Shown: one piece after another, positions 25,911-35,385 of the stretch | How positions within the stretch are numbered: position 1 is the first letter of the stretch | Layout: each line of letters opens with the position of its first letter | Origin: a virus | IMG/VR virus record: IMGVR_UViG_3300020220_000129 | Coordinates: 1-40,183 of that record | DNA length: 40,183 nucleotides | Reading direction: 5' to 3' (one strand) | Notes under the pieces: model-generated | What the model saw: only the letters and a program-made list of their open reading frames with translations | The model's database searches: none | What the model was told of the DNA's origin: nothing | Made by a program: the position numbers and the translations under genes

Positions 25911-26894
25911 TTAATTAGCCTCGCTTTGAAATGCCACTTCATCGCCAGGAAACACATAAGCAGGGATTGGACTCATTCCTTCCCATTGAGGTAATTCAAT
26001 ATGCTTTTTAACTTTAGATGCTGTGCCTGTAGGTAATCCAGTTGCTTCGTGTGTTGTAATGATTTCACTAGCAACAGGTATAACTGGGTTTACATCAACT
26101 CTGCTAGCTTGTACTACAATTTTACTATTAGATCCTTGAGAAATAACACTAATGTCATTATTTGTTCTTATCTCAAGTTCACCCTCACTAGATATTTTAA
26201 TTTTAGTTGAGGCTACTACCTCTGCGGTATCAGCAGAAACATGAAACTTTTCGTTTGACAATAAAGTTATATCGCTAGCAGACACACTATAAACCCCCTT
26301 TACAGTAGATAATAAGTTCTGTGCTCGCTGGGTTAATAGGTCTGCCTGCTGTAGTAGCATATGAGCGAATATAAGCCTCGTATGGGCGCTATCCGTAATA
26401 AGGGGTGCTTCACAGCGCATAGCTGTCCCACCGCGCCACAGGAGGCTCCTAAAGACCTTTATGTCATTACCTGACAGTATTGTTGTCTGATTGCCTGTAG
26501 CGGTGTGTACAGCGTTTGTATTCACTACATCAGCTAGTTGACCCCGACTGTTCCTAATACGAATAAGAGGCTCGTTATAAGACTTAGCATTGACTGTAGC
26601 AAGCTTGTTTATAAGATCAATAAATCCGTTGTAGTCACTAGATGCAACGCCCTCGGCTTCGGTAGCAAGAATTTTTTGAAGGTTTGCAGATATCTCTATC
26701 TTAAGTTTTTGCAAAACTTCGGGATGAGCATCTTCAGGCGGAATCTGTTTTGTACCGGCTGATGCATCTGAAACAAGTGTGGCTGCCAAAGGCTTTTCTA
26801 CAGAAGCCATCAACCCTATAGACTGTATTGAGTTTGATTTAGCTTGTTCTGCCATTGCAGAGCCAAACTTGATTACTTTTGAATCACTAATCAT
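25911..26894 (-). CDS. Probable spike/beta-helix baseplate protein (327 aa)
   Basis: The N-terminal ~190 residues are mainly helical. Residues about 201-270 show alternating short strands with polar turns (VSASDITLLSN, FHVSADTAEVVAST, KIKISSEGELEIRT, DISVISQG, KIVVQASRVDVN), the pattern of the triple-stranded beta-helix in gp5/gpV-type membrane-piercing spikes. The C-terminus (PAYVFPGDEVAFQSEAN) is short and has no PAAR signature. I infer a spike or spike-adapter role next to the wedge genes. The start overlaps the previous stop by four bases (ATGA). Confidence 0.7.
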   Translation of the reverse strand: MISDSKVIKFGSAMAEQAKSNSIQSIGLMASVEKPLAATLVSDASAGTKQIPPEDAHPEVLQKLKIEISANLQKILATEAEGVASSDYNGFIDLINKLATVNAKSYNEPLIRIRNSRGQLADVVNTNAVHTATGNQTTILSGNDIKVFRSLLWRGGTAMRCEAPLITDSAHTRLIFAHMLLQQADLLTQRAQNLLSTVKGVYSVSASDITLLSNEKFHVSADTAEVVASTKIKISSEGELEIRTNNDISVISQGSNSKIVVQASRVDVNPVIPVASEIITTHEATGLPTGTASKVKKHIELPQWEGMSPIPAYVFPGDEVAFQSEAN

Positions 26895-28243
26895 GATGCT
26901 AAGCCTGCAAAAGCATCTTCAAGAAAAGGGGTATTTGAAAGGTACTTAGTTATTTCTAAACCCTCTTGACCCAAACTTGTTAAAGTCTCGTCATTTGCTG
27001 TGGGAAGAGCACTGTAATTAGAAATTCTTTCAAGTTGATTAATTGCTACAACAGCTATTAAACCTTCTGCACCTGTAACACCACCAAAACTATTTATCGT
27101 ATTTTTCCAAGTCTCAAAAGTAGTTTCAAACAAATCAAAACGTTGAGTATTATTTAAACTTGTTGAACCCCCATAAGCACTTAATAAAATACTTAGTAAA
27201 TTATTTACATATGTTGAACTTTTTACTGCTGCGTCATTATAAGATGAGTTTTCGCTTAAAACAGAAATAAGTTCATTAGGGGTTGTATTAGAGTTACTTG
27301 GCACTGACGACAAACTATTCCAAGTATCTTGATACTCATCAAATATTCTTTTATGTGTAAAATATTCCATAAGTATTGTAGATATACTTGTAGGGTTCTT
27401 TAAAGTAGATTTTAGGTTAGATAACCAAACCTGTGGGTGACTTGTATATCCAGCTTGTTGATACAGGCTCTTCATGGCTGTTGCTACATTATGTGGAATC
27501 TCTTCTAGGGCCTTATCAAGTTGTCTTAAACACATAAAAGCTTTGTAGTTTACAACAGTCCGTAAACCAATAATTGCAACTAATTCTGCAAGTTCAGTGG
27601 ATACTGTAAGTCCATCAAGTATCCAGCTATTAGTTGCACTCATATCAATAAGGCTTGCCCAGCGAGCAAGTAAGGTCTGTGGAATTTGATTTGTGCCTGA
27701 GCGTAAACCTGGTACAGGGTAGTACGGTAAAAGATTTGCAATTATCTGTGAGCTAGTTGTATTAGAATTTTCAGGAAGATTTTTTGCTAGTGTATAGGCT
27801 GTGTATAAATCTAAATTATGTTGTTGCAGATTATCACCACAAGCCATGTAAAATAAGTTTCCAGGTATAGCTGGTACCAGTAACGGGTTAGCAAGCACGC
27901 TCTCAAAATGTATTGGATTTTTATTTGTCTCAGGCTCAGCGTACAGCTTTGATGCCGGTATTTCAGACATTGCGCTGAGTGTCTCATCATGGGTTAAGAC
28001 ATAGCCACAAATAAAGTTCCTCATTTGCTGTGTGTATTTCTTTAGAGAAGATGCGGGATTTTCAATAACATCATTACTTGTATTAGCTGCTTCTGAACTA
28101 ACTTTAGACAAGTATTCCTGAAGAAGCTGTAAAGCTTTCAAGTCCTGTACTAAGTTTGTTGCAGTTTGTACAGTATCCAGCACACTAGGATCAGGGCTTA
28201 ATACTTTGGCTCTGATTGTACTTGTTGACGTATCTAAATTCAT
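26891..28243 (-). CDS. Unknown helical protein (450 aa) of the baseplate operon
   Basis: A 450-residue, mostly alpha-helical, Asn/Ser/Leu-rich protein without signal peptide, clear membrane span or known motif. It has few cysteines (FICGY, YMACGDN, FMCLRQL). Its ATG directly follows the previous stop (ACATAAATG) with a GGGA site, and its stop overlaps the following ATG, so it is firmly within the tail message. It could be a baseplate structural or hub-associated component; no family recognised. Confidence 0.72.
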   Translation of the reverse strand: MNLDTSTSTIRAKVLSPDPSVLDTVQTATNLVQDLKALQLLQEYLSKVSSEAANTSNDVIENPASSLKKYTQQMRNFICGYVLTHDETLSAMSEIPASKLYAEPETNKNPIHFESVLANPLLVPAIPGNLFYMACGDNLQQHNLDLYTAYTLAKNLPENSNTTSSQIIANLLPYYPVPGLRSGTNQIPQTLLARWASLIDMSATNSWILDGLTVSTELAELVAIIGLRTVVNYKAFMCLRQLDKALEEIPHNVATAMKSLYQQAGYTSHPQVWLSNLKSTLKNPTSISTILMEYFTHKRIFDEYQDTWNSLSSVPSNSNTTPNELISVLSENSSYNDAAVKSSTYVNNLLSILLSAYGGSTSLNNTQRFDLFETTFETWKNTINSFGGVTGAEGLIAVVAINQLERISNYSALPTANDETLTSLGQEGLEITKYLSNTPFLEDAFAGLAS

Positions 28244-28726
28244 TTATGTCCCTGAATCGGGTCTTTGCTTTCCTGTGCGGTTTATAACCCGATTTGAGTT
28301 TAGTTTGTAGCTATGCTGTGGATGTGGTGTACATGCTAATACAGATCCAACACCCTCAACGGTAGGGAGCTCTGAACCTACAATAGCATCTGCACTACTA
28401 CTTTGGGGTGGAGTATGCCCGTAAAAAGTAATACGCTCTTGTAAACTGGGTCCAGCTTCAGGCTGCGGTACTAATTTTGTAGGATCAGGTAAAGCAAGAT
28501 TTGTATTAGGTGAGTTAAGTCCAGGGATATTGTCTGTCAAAATATTACCTATATTACTAAATTCAAGGCCATAAATTGAATAACCTTTCACAAGTTGCTC
28601 AGCAGAGTTTTTTACTACTGCTACCTGCGCATTAAGATAATTACTAATAGACTGGTGGTTAAAGCTTAAATTACTAAATATACTAGTAGCATCTAATAGC
28701 TTATTAAATTCTCCTAGATTAGCCAT
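28244..28726 (-). CDS. Unknown small protein (160 aa) of the baseplate operon
   Basis: A 160-residue protein with a helical N-terminal half (about 1-65) and a Pro/Ser-rich C-terminal half (PDPTKLVPQPEAGPS; GHTPPQSSSAD) ending in RTGKQRPDSGT. The single Cys sits in VLACTPHPQH. No catalytic motif is visible. The start is strong: GGAGGG immediately before TATAAATG, with the stop of the OB-fold gene directly adjacent to the ATG. The long unstructured tail suggests a linker or adaptor inside the baseplate. Confidence 0.72.
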   Translation of the reverse strand: MANLGEFNKLLDATSIFSNLSFNHQSISNYLNAQVAVVKNSAEQLVKGYSIYGLEFSNIGNILTDNIPGLNSPNTNLALPDPTKLVPQPEAGPSLQERITFYGHTPPQSSSADAIVGSELPTVEGVGSVLACTPHPQHSYKLNSNRVINRTGKQRPDSGT

Positions 28727-30823
28727 TTATACCCTCCAGTAAACCTGAGATTTAGCCAATGCATTTGCAACAAATGTGTATCGTTCAATTGTTGTAGTCC
28801 ACCATTTTAAAGCCAGCGGATCTGATATGTCTCCCAAATAAGTTTGAAAAATTTGTAAAAATTCTTGTTTTGATACAGCTGAAGTTTTTCCAGCATATGT
28901 ACTTAAAAATGTTTGAGCTAGTTCTTTACCAGGCTGTCCATTAAAAAGCCTAAGCATAAGATAAATAATAAAACTACTAGTCCATAGCTGAGAAACAACC
29001 TGACCACTTTTACCAAGCTTATCTACTAGTTTTAGTGCTGTTGTATTAGATTTAAACGGCGAACCTACACGGCCCGTAAATGCTTCAATATCAGAGTTGT
29101 ATTCTTTTATAATGTATAAAATTTCTTGTACTAGTGTACGAACCTGGGCTGTATAACCACCAGCAACGCCATACTTCAAACTATTTGTGGTGTGACTAAT
29201 ACCGGTTGTATCAAGGTATAAACGATCAAGAAATCTTTTTCCAGATGTATCTTTTAAAGCTGCTACATTTGGTACATAAAAGTTGTTCGCTTTTAACCAA
29301 CCCTCGGCTGAGGTAGATATTTCTTTTAAATTTGCATGTGTTATATCTGCATAAGTGTATTGTTTTTTATTATTTGGTGATAAAGTATATCCTGTAAATC
29401 CAGCTAACTTATTAAAGTTTGATCTATCACTTAACATACTTTCTTTATAATTTATATCATTAAATCCAAAAATATTTTCATGTATAAATAAATCTACATT
29501 ATTTTCAATAGTACTTATAGAAGCATTTTTTATTTTATAAAGCTTTAGTGGGTATGAATTTAGTAACGTTTTTAATCCAACTGCCTGTGAGTTATATAAC
29601 AGTGAAAGTCTTAGTGCAGCAATTAAATTAATCCAAGCAGATCCGTAACCATTTAAACCATTAAGGCAATTTAAGTTATTAGAAGTAGCTGGGTCAAAGC
29701 TATTTAAATTTCCTACAAGTGCTGTTGATGGAAAATAAGATCCACCAATTTTGCTTACATTTAAACCCTCAGTATAAACTCCCGCTGTGAGTGCTCCAGC
29801 AATTAAGTATTTAAAGTTATCTGTAGGTTTGTAATTAGTTCTTACAAAGTTTAGTAAAGTTTTACTATCTTCAGTTTTATTTGTATAAAATATATCGGAT
29901 TGCTCAATAACAGAAAAGTAGCCTTTAGATTTTAATTTAAATTCAGCAGCTTCTTTTATAGCTAATTCATAAATTAGTGGTGAAACTCTAAATTCAAATT
30001 TTTCTGGAAATAGAAAATTTTCTAAATTAGTTTTAACTTCTAAGTCAAGGGACTCTACTAAATCATTTAGGGGATCTTTTAAAAATGATGATACAGGTTG
30101 ACTAGAGCCTAAAGCAAATACATCAATTTCTTTTGCAAGACTATGAATGATGTCTCCAAACATACCAACATGACCCACCCCATCTTTATCAACCCAGGGT
30201 GAAATACCAGCTGGGGTGCTATCTTTGACAGCGTTTTTGATAGCTTGACTTGACGGTGTTTTAGGGTTTAAAAGAGTTTTCAGCTTAAACCCATTTGCTA
30301 CAACAATCTTTCCGCCTACAGCATTTTGACTGTAAGGTGCAAATCTAAAGCCTCGAGCTGCATTCTGCTTTGTCCAGTAAGTGTCTGAACCACCATCTAA
30401 AAACCTAAAGCCATTACCGTCTTTGTCCACAGCTATGTACTTCGTAGGGGGCTCTATATCGTCTTTTAAGACGGGTATTACACTAGTAATGACTGGCTCA
30501 ATCCGCCCTGAAATAAACGTTATTTGGACGTGTGTACCGGGCTCTAAAGGCTCAGGCATCCTTGCCCTATACCTTGTGAAGTTAGACTTTACGGTTTTGA
30601 CTTCGCCGTCTACAACGTCTTCTGCGTTTTCAGAGACGTTAAGGAGTTTTACCTCAACCGTATTAAAATCTGAATCACCACCTGGTACAGCTACAATCGC
30701 AAAACTTTCCAAGACATTAACAGACTCTACAATCCCAAATCGGGTTGTACTAGATTCTTGTTTTTTCTCTACAACGGTCTTGAATTGCTCAAGACCTAAT
30801 CCGCGTAAAAAGTTTTGATCCAT
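28727..30823 (-). CDS. Baseplate/spike protein with N-terminal OB-fold-like domain (698 aa)
   Basis: Residues about 28-120 (RFGIVESVNVLESFAIVAVPGG, VEVKLLNVS, RYRARMPEPLEPGTHVQITF, RIEPVITSVIPV) follow the strand pattern of the gp5/gpV/VgrG OB domain that caps the tail tube. A Gly/Phe-rich segment follows (GNGFRFLDGG; GFRFAPYSQN), then a long, mainly helical C-terminal region (about 250-698) without a recognised family. There is no lysozyme motif and no extended beta-helix in this protein. It follows the hub/SLT gene and precedes the other baseplate genes, which fits a central spike or hub role. The OB assignment is by pattern only. Confidence 0.72.
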   Translation of the reverse strand: MDQNFLRGLGLEQFKTVVEKKQESSTTRFGIVESVNVLESFAIVAVPGGDSDFNTVEVKLLNVSENAEDVVDGEVKTVKSNFTRYRARMPEPLEPGTHVQITFISGRIEPVITSVIPVLKDDIEPPTKYIAVDKDGNGFRFLDGGSDTYWTKQNAARGFRFAPYSQNAVGGKIVVANGFKLKTLLNPKTPSSQAIKNAVKDSTPAGISPWVDKDGVGHVGMFGDIIHSLAKEIDVFALGSSQPVSSFLKDPLNDLVESLDLEVKTNLENFLFPEKFEFRVSPLIYELAIKEAAEFKLKSKGYFSVIEQSDIFYTNKTEDSKTLLNFVRTNYKPTDNFKYLIAGALTAGVYTEGLNVSKIGGSYFPSTALVGNLNSFDPATSNNLNCLNGLNGYGSAWINLIAALRLSLLYNSQAVGLKTLLNSYPLKLYKIKNASISTIENNVDLFIHENIFGFNDINYKESMLSDRSNFNKLAGFTGYTLSPNNKKQYTYADITHANLKEISTSAEGWLKANNFYVPNVAALKDTSGKRFLDRLYLDTTGISHTTNSLKYGVAGGYTAQVRTLVQEILYIIKEYNSDIEAFTGRVGSPFKSNTTALKLVDKLGKSGQVVSQLWTSSFIIYLMLRLFNGQPGKELAQTFLSTYAGKTSAVSKQEFLQIFQTYLGDISDPLALKWWTTTIERYTFVANALAKSQVYWRV

Positions 30824-30834
30824 ATATGTAACTT

Positions 30835-33800
30835 CTAGTATCCCCCAAACGGTAGTTTTGGTTCTTCACGCGTAGGTATTCTACTAGGTATAAACTTAGA
30901 TTCTCCTGCTTTTTCAGAATTAATTAATCCTGGAATCTTTGCTTTAAGATCTGCTATTTTTCCATTCAAATAAACAATAATTGGATCGATTTGCTTGTAT
31001 AAGATAGGAAAATTTTTTCTCATTTCTATAACGTGTTGTCTTTCAGCAACATATATAAAATACTTAACTAATTCTTTTTGAGTTGGTGTATACAAAAATG
31101 TTTCTGCTTGGTCTTCTAAACCTTTACCAGGTTCGGTATTATTAATTGCTATTTCAATTGCTTGATTTAAGGCTTTCTCATAATCTGAAAAAAGTACAGT
31201 TACTGTATCAAGATAGCCACCTATAAACTTTCCTGCATCCCACCCTAAAATACTTAATATAATAATACCTAGTACGCCACCTAAAACAACTCTAAGAGCA
31301 GCCGTACCAGTTTCAAAAATTGCAGCTAAGATAGAATTGTATATTACAGTAGCTGTAGATCTTATAAAAAGTGCTACCCCAGCAGCTGCTGGTCCTGTAA
31401 ACGTTCCTAAAATTTTTAAAATAGTTTCATTTGCTTTTGAGCTAGCAAAATCAAATGGCCATACTACCATTCTGGGTGGTATAAAATCATAATCATTCCT
31501 TGCTTCAATAATTGGTCTGTTTTCTTCCATTACCTCATTAAAAAGTTGTATATCTTCAGGGTTTAACAAAAACTTTTGTATAGGTTGATTATTTGCATCT
31601 AAAAAATACTCAGCAACAGATTTTGGAAGTGGTGGATTTGCTGCTTTTACTTTTTCTACTAATTTATTAGCTTTACGATATACTTCATTAACGGCACTTG
31701 TATAATGAACACCATATTTATAATTAAACTTCCCTGCAGAAACTTTTTCAGAATCAACTAAAGGTTCTTTGAATTCTGTAATAGGTTTTCCTAAAGTCCA
31801 ACATAAATATTGATAAGTAAAAATTTCATAAGCAGCTATTAGTTCTTCTAGCTCTTTAGCTAACACAGCATGGGCGTATAGTACCATTAATTCTGTTGAA
31901 TAACGTATATAAGAAGATTGTCTTATCTTTGATACATTTATAGGTTTAACAAGATTATCTATAGGAATATTAAGATCACCTGAATCTAGAGCCGGATCTC
32001 TACTCAAAGCTGAAACATCTAGGGCACTATTTTGTAATCTAAGAATCTCTTGCAAGTGTGCAGGCAACTTACGCGGATCAAATGAACCTTGTGGATCTAC
32101 AACTACACCCATAGTTACGCAACCATTTTGAACGCCACCCGACGAAAACATATGGATGACGCCCTCTAAGCGCATTACGTGGTTGTCAAAAAACCCCATA
32201 TTATTTAAACGCACCATATGGCTTGGTCGCATATCTGGATTTAGCGGAACCATGAAATCTGCTGTATGTAAATCTTTTCCATGTACATTAATCATTGCAT
32301 TCAAGATTAAGTCCATAGTGTTTGTTGTTACCGTTTCATCAGAAGTCTCATCCCAGAGAAATCTATTTCGAATCGGTAGTCTAAGTTTACTTACAAACTT
32401 AAGTGGCTGTGCTGTAGTTGGGCCTAAAAGCCCAGGATTAGTTATATCAATGGTGCTTTCGCTAGGAACTGGTGGCTCTGCAAAAGCTGATTCTTTCTTA
32501 GCTGCTGCGCTTGTTGATGCAGTAGCTGCACCGTAAGATGTTGCATCATTTGTTAGTGCCATAGCTTGTTCATATGTAATTCCTGAGATTGTTGGTGTAC
32601 CAAAAAGACTCTGGCTTGCACTAATTTTTGCTTTACCACCCGCACTATTATTGTGTTGAGGTGTAACTAGAGTAAATCTTGTAACCATACCTAAAGTAGA
32701 CCAACTTGAATGTGCAGAAAGTACATTAGGTTTAATTTTATTAGTAACGGGTTCAAATGGATCCCTTGTAGGATCACCCCAAGTAATTGGTGCTCTACGA
32801 TCTTTAGATCTAACTAGTTCGAATGGATCTCTTTTAGGATCACCCGAACTAATTTCTGTCCCAACTTTTTTATAAGATAATATCCAAGGATTATCTTCGC
32901 CCCGTAATACAGAAATATCTTCAGTTATTGCAACAGTAGTTACAGTTGATGCATCAGTTCCAGTAGTTCGGGATTTTTCAGCAGCCAGCCAACCATTATA
33001 AAGTGGTAACCACAATAGTTCTTTTGTGGGTGGATAAACTGCAGATGATCGCCTAGCCCTGATATTATTTGCATACCGCTTAGTCTCAGTATTTGTAATA
33101 ATTGAAGAAGAAATAATTGTATCAAAAGAAAGTTTTCCAGGATTGCTTCTGAGTTCTTGCTCTACAACATATATAAATTGAGGTTTTTTTGTTCCAGGAA
33201 CTATATTACCCGCGCCTACATATAGTGTTAGTGTAAACATAAGAGCATTTTCTGTAGATAATTTTCCAGCATTATATAAATCTTCAATGCTTTGACCGTT
33301 AAAGTATTTAGCTCGAGCTTTGTTAACCATGACTTGCCAACCCATCTCTAAGTTATAGAGAGGATTACTCTTTAAAAGAGATACATCTACTCCAGTTAAA
33401 CCACTCTTCGCGTTAGGCATAACTTGTGCAAGGCCTACAGCGCCGGCATTTGAAGTATTAACCTCTCCGTCTTTGTAGTGCAACCACTGGCTTTCCAATT
33501 GAATTTGTGCAGCAAATGTAATCGGATCCAAAAACTTTGGACTACGCGCTTGTTGACTTAATTGAATAATTTTACTTGCCCATTCATAAGCGGTTTTTTC
33601 ATCGATTTTATTTGATGTTTTGAATCCTGTTATAGGTGCATAAGTTTCTGTACCAACGTAATTGTTATAAAGTTTGATAGCTCTAGCTAAACCATCCAAG
33701 TTGTAGCTAGCAGCTCCAGCTGACTTAATACCCACACCTCCGCCAAACAGAGAAGCATCTTTAGTTCGCTTATAAGGCTCCCCACGAAGTCTACAAGACC

Positions 33801-34767
33801 AGGCTATATTACCTGTGTTAGGGTCACAGTACAGTTCTCTGGGAACTGTCTCGATACTTGAAAACCACCTAATAGCATCCACAGGAAACTGATCTAGCAA
33901 AGCGTAAGGAGAGGCTCCGTTAGCAAGTGCACCTGTATGCTCCTTTGTAACCCCAGTAGCCCCACCAAAAAGTTTCATAGGAGGTCTTCCGCTGGGATGA
34001 AACAATAACTCGCTTGCTGGTGTACAAGCACCATTACTACCTTGGGTTATAAGTGTTTGTACAATTTTTGTTCGATCAACACCTGTAGTAAAATCTTGAC
34101 CAGGTATTGTTATGCCACCAAAAATCTTTGTATCAATTAAAAACCGCATTCTGTCCCGCGCAGTAATAATACAATTTACACCATCTGCAGGACTGTCTCC
34201 TCTACCAAGTTTAAGGTCTACTGTATCAATAACCCCTGTAAATACTTTAGTAAACTTTACTGGATTTACCTCATATGTAAGACTTACATATTTTCCTACT
34301 TCGTCAAACTTAGATAAGTACCCCATCCATATTTCGATTTCCATTTCTGGTCGAACTTCTTGTGTGTATGGGTCATCTTTAGTACCTGATTCAGTACCAA
34401 ACAAACTATATCTACGAGCATCAAACTCTTTAGGTGCAGTTCCAGAGTACTCTAATCCTGGTGCTGGTATGGGACTTTCAAGAAAAGGTAAATCTATACC
34501 AAGTGCTATTCTTGCAGATGATGCTGCGTAATACCTTACAAGCTGAACTCGAGCATTCAAAACTTTCCAGGCTGTATTTGAGTGAAAGACTCTTTTCCAA
34601 CCACCTAAAGGTTTTATACCAGAAGCCGTATGCGCGTTGTATTGTGGCTGCGTACACACAACAATACATGTCGGTACAGTTTCAGATGAGTTTGGTAGAG
34701 TGTGGTCACTATCACTCATAACATAAGAATAGTTAACACCACCCTTACTATTTGGAACCCATCCCAT
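30835..34767 (-). CDS. Baseplate hub/tail protein with lytic transglycosylase (SLT) domain (1310 aa)
   Basis: The N-terminal ~250 residues resemble tail hub (gp27/gp44-like) domains: EIEIWMGYLSKF, KVFTGVIDTVDLKLG and CIITARDRMRFLI. An SLT lytic transglycosylase follows (about 405-540), with catalytic E425 in AAQIQLESQW and the motif NAGAVGLAQVMP (440-451). The middle resumes hub-like strands (PSHMVRLNNMGFF, GVIHMFSSGG). Near the C-terminus (about 1120-1180) lies a long hydrophobic Gly/Ala-rich stretch, VALFIRSTATVIYNSILAA and VLGGVLGIIILSIL, which may insert in membranes. Role: tail-tip wall hydrolysis during DNA entry plus baseplate core. The gene follows a terminator and a candidate promoter, with TAGGAG 12 bases before the ATG. 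It may also combine parts usually held by separate proteins. Confidence 0.86.
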   Translation of the reverse strand: MGWVPNSKGGVNYSYVMSDSDHTLPNSSETVPTCIVVCTQPQYNAHTASGIKPLGGWKRVFHSNTAWKVLNARVQLVRYYAASSARIALGIDLPFLESPIPAPGLEYSGTAPKEFDARRYSLFGTESGTKDDPYTQEVRPEMEIEIWMGYLSKFDEVGKYVSLTYEVNPVKFTKVFTGVIDTVDLKLGRGDSPADGVNCIITARDRMRFLIDTKIFGGITIPGQDFTTGVDRTKIVQTLITQGSNGACTPASELLFHPSGRPPMKLFGGATGVTKEHTGALANGASPYALLDQFPVDAIRWFSSIETVPRELYCDPNTGNIAWSCRLRGEPYKRTKDASLFGGGVGIKSAGAASYNLDGLARAIKLYNNYVGTETYAPITGFKTSNKIDEKTAYEWASKIIQLSQQARSPKFLDPITFAAQIQLESQWLHYKDGEVNTSNAGAVGLAQVMPNAKSGLTGVDVSLLKSNPLYNLEMGWQVMVNKARAKYFNGQSIEDLYNAGKLSTENALMFTLTLYVGAGNIVPGTKKPQFIYVVEQELRSNPGKLSFDTIISSSIITNTETKRYANNIRARRSSAVYPPTKELLWLPLYNGWLAAEKSRTTGTDASTVTTVAITEDISVLRGEDNPWILSYKKVGTEISSGDPKRDPFELVRSKDRRAPITWGDPTRDPFEPVTNKIKPNVLSAHSSWSTLGMVTRFTLVTPQHNNSAGGKAKISASQSLFGTPTISGITYEQAMALTNDATSYGAATASTSAAAKKESAFAEPPVPSESTIDITNPGLLGPTTAQPLKFVSKLRLPIRNRFLWDETSDETVTTNTMDLILNAMINVHGKDLHTADFMVPLNPDMRPSHMVRLNNMGFFDNHVMRLEGVIHMFSSGGVQNGCVTMGVVVDPQGSFDPRKLPAHLQEILRLQNSALDVSALSRDPALDSGDLNIPIDNLVKPINVSKIRQSSYIRYSTELMVLYAHAVLAKELEELIAAYEIFTYQYLCWTLGKPITEFKEPLVDSEKVSAGKFNYKYGVHYTSAVNEVYRKANKLVEKVKAANPPLPKSVAEYFLDANNQPIQKFLLNPEDIQLFNEVMEENRPIIEARNDYDFIPPRMVVWPFDFASSKANETILKILGTFTGPAAAGVALFIRSTATVIYNSILAAIFETGTAALRVVLGGVLGIIILSILGWDAGKFIGGYLDTVTVLFSDYEKALNQAIEIAINNTEPGKGLEDQAETFLYTPTQKELVKYFIYVAERQHVIEMRKNFPILYKQIDPIIVYLNGKIADLKAKIPGLINSEKAGESKFIPSRIPTREEPKLPFGGY

Positions 34768-34787
34768 GTATAGCTGTAACTCCTAAT

Positions 34788-34801
34788 TCTAGATAATACT
34801 A
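34788..34801 (-). promoter_or_regulatory. Candidate phage promoter element, copy 2 (TAGTATTATCTAGA)
   Basis: Exact 14-base match to 4329-4342. It lies 21 bases upstream of the hub gene start and downstream of a strong terminator, exactly where the new transcription unit must begin. It directly adjoins the inverted repeat at 34802-34821. No canonical -35 was identified. Confidence 0.5.
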
Positions 34802-34821
34802 GATACTACTTATATAGTATC
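34802..34821. repeat. Inverted repeat next to the candidate promoter of the hub operon
   Basis: GATACTA, spacer CTTATA, TAGTATC: a perfect 7-bp inverted repeat in the 114-base gap upstream of the hub gene. It shares the core ACTACTTATA with the repeat at 4358-4377. It is a candidate protein-binding site. Confidence 0.45.
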
Positions 34822-34831
34822 ACACGAAAGC

Positions 34832-34869
34832 AAAAAAAAATAAGCCCCCGGTAAAGCTACCGGGGGCTT
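34832..34869 (-). terminator. Strong intrinsic terminator after the tail tube gene
   Basis: A perfect 12-bp stem (34842-34853 with 34858-34869; AAGCCCCCGGTA on one arm) and a 4-base loop, followed on the - strand by an A and nine T. It begins 12 bases after the tube stop codon and separates the sheath/tube message from the hub/baseplate message. Confidence 0.93.
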
Positions 34870-34881
34870 AAATAATTTTAC

Positions 34882-35385
34882 TTAACTAATAGTGATACCT
34901 TCAGCAGTGCCCTGCCACTGGTTTGCAACAATATTACGACCCGATGTTGCACCAAAAGACATTGTGTCTACTTTACAAAACTGCAACATGTAAGATGTTG
35001 GACCACCAGACCTAACCTGTCCATGCTGGTTAGCCATCTGGTCATCTACAAAGTCTGCTTTCTCTACACCTACTTTAAAGGTAATAGTAAATCGACGAGC
35101 ACGTTTAATTTTATTATTTCTACTAATACTATTGCTATCAAAAAATCCAAAAGTGTCTTGTAAAACTTTTGTATTTAACATACCGCGTTCACACTGCCAA
35201 ACAATATTAACTTCACCGTCTAGGTGTCGTGGGATACGTTGATTAAGTTCTAAGTATGTTTCCGTAACGTTGACAACACGTACTAGAATGGATGTAAAAC
35301 GGCCAACTAAGATTGGACCGCCAATGGCAGTAATACTAACATCCACGTCAAACCCCTGAATAGGGTCAAGAATATTATTTGACAT
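34882..35385 (-). CDS. Tail tube protein
   Basis: A 167-residue protein encoded 16 bases after the sheath gene, followed by a strong terminator. Size, the sheath-tube order and a beta-rich pattern (VDVSITAIGGPILVGRFTSILVRV, RARRFTITFKVGVEKADF, SYMLQFCKVDTMSFG) fit the inner tube subunit of contractile tails, which forms hexameric rings. ATG 35385 is preceded by AGGAG with 9-base spacing. High expression is expected from the strong ribosome site and dedicated terminator. No sequence signature proves the family; the call rests on context and composition. Confidence 0.78.
   Translation of the reverse strand: MSNNILDPIQGFDVDVSITAIGGPILVGRFTSILVRVVNVTETYLELNQRIPRHLDGEVNIVWQCERGMLNTKVLQDTFGFFDSNSISRNNKIKRARRFTITFKVGVEKADFVDDQMANQHGQVRSGGPTSYMLQFCKVDTMSFGATSGRNIVANQWQGTAEGITIS

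Noticed and set aside
30381-30818. 145-codon + strand frame opposite the OB-fold protein gene
   Set aside because: Fully inside a well-supported gene, with no ribosome site and no recognisable protein features.
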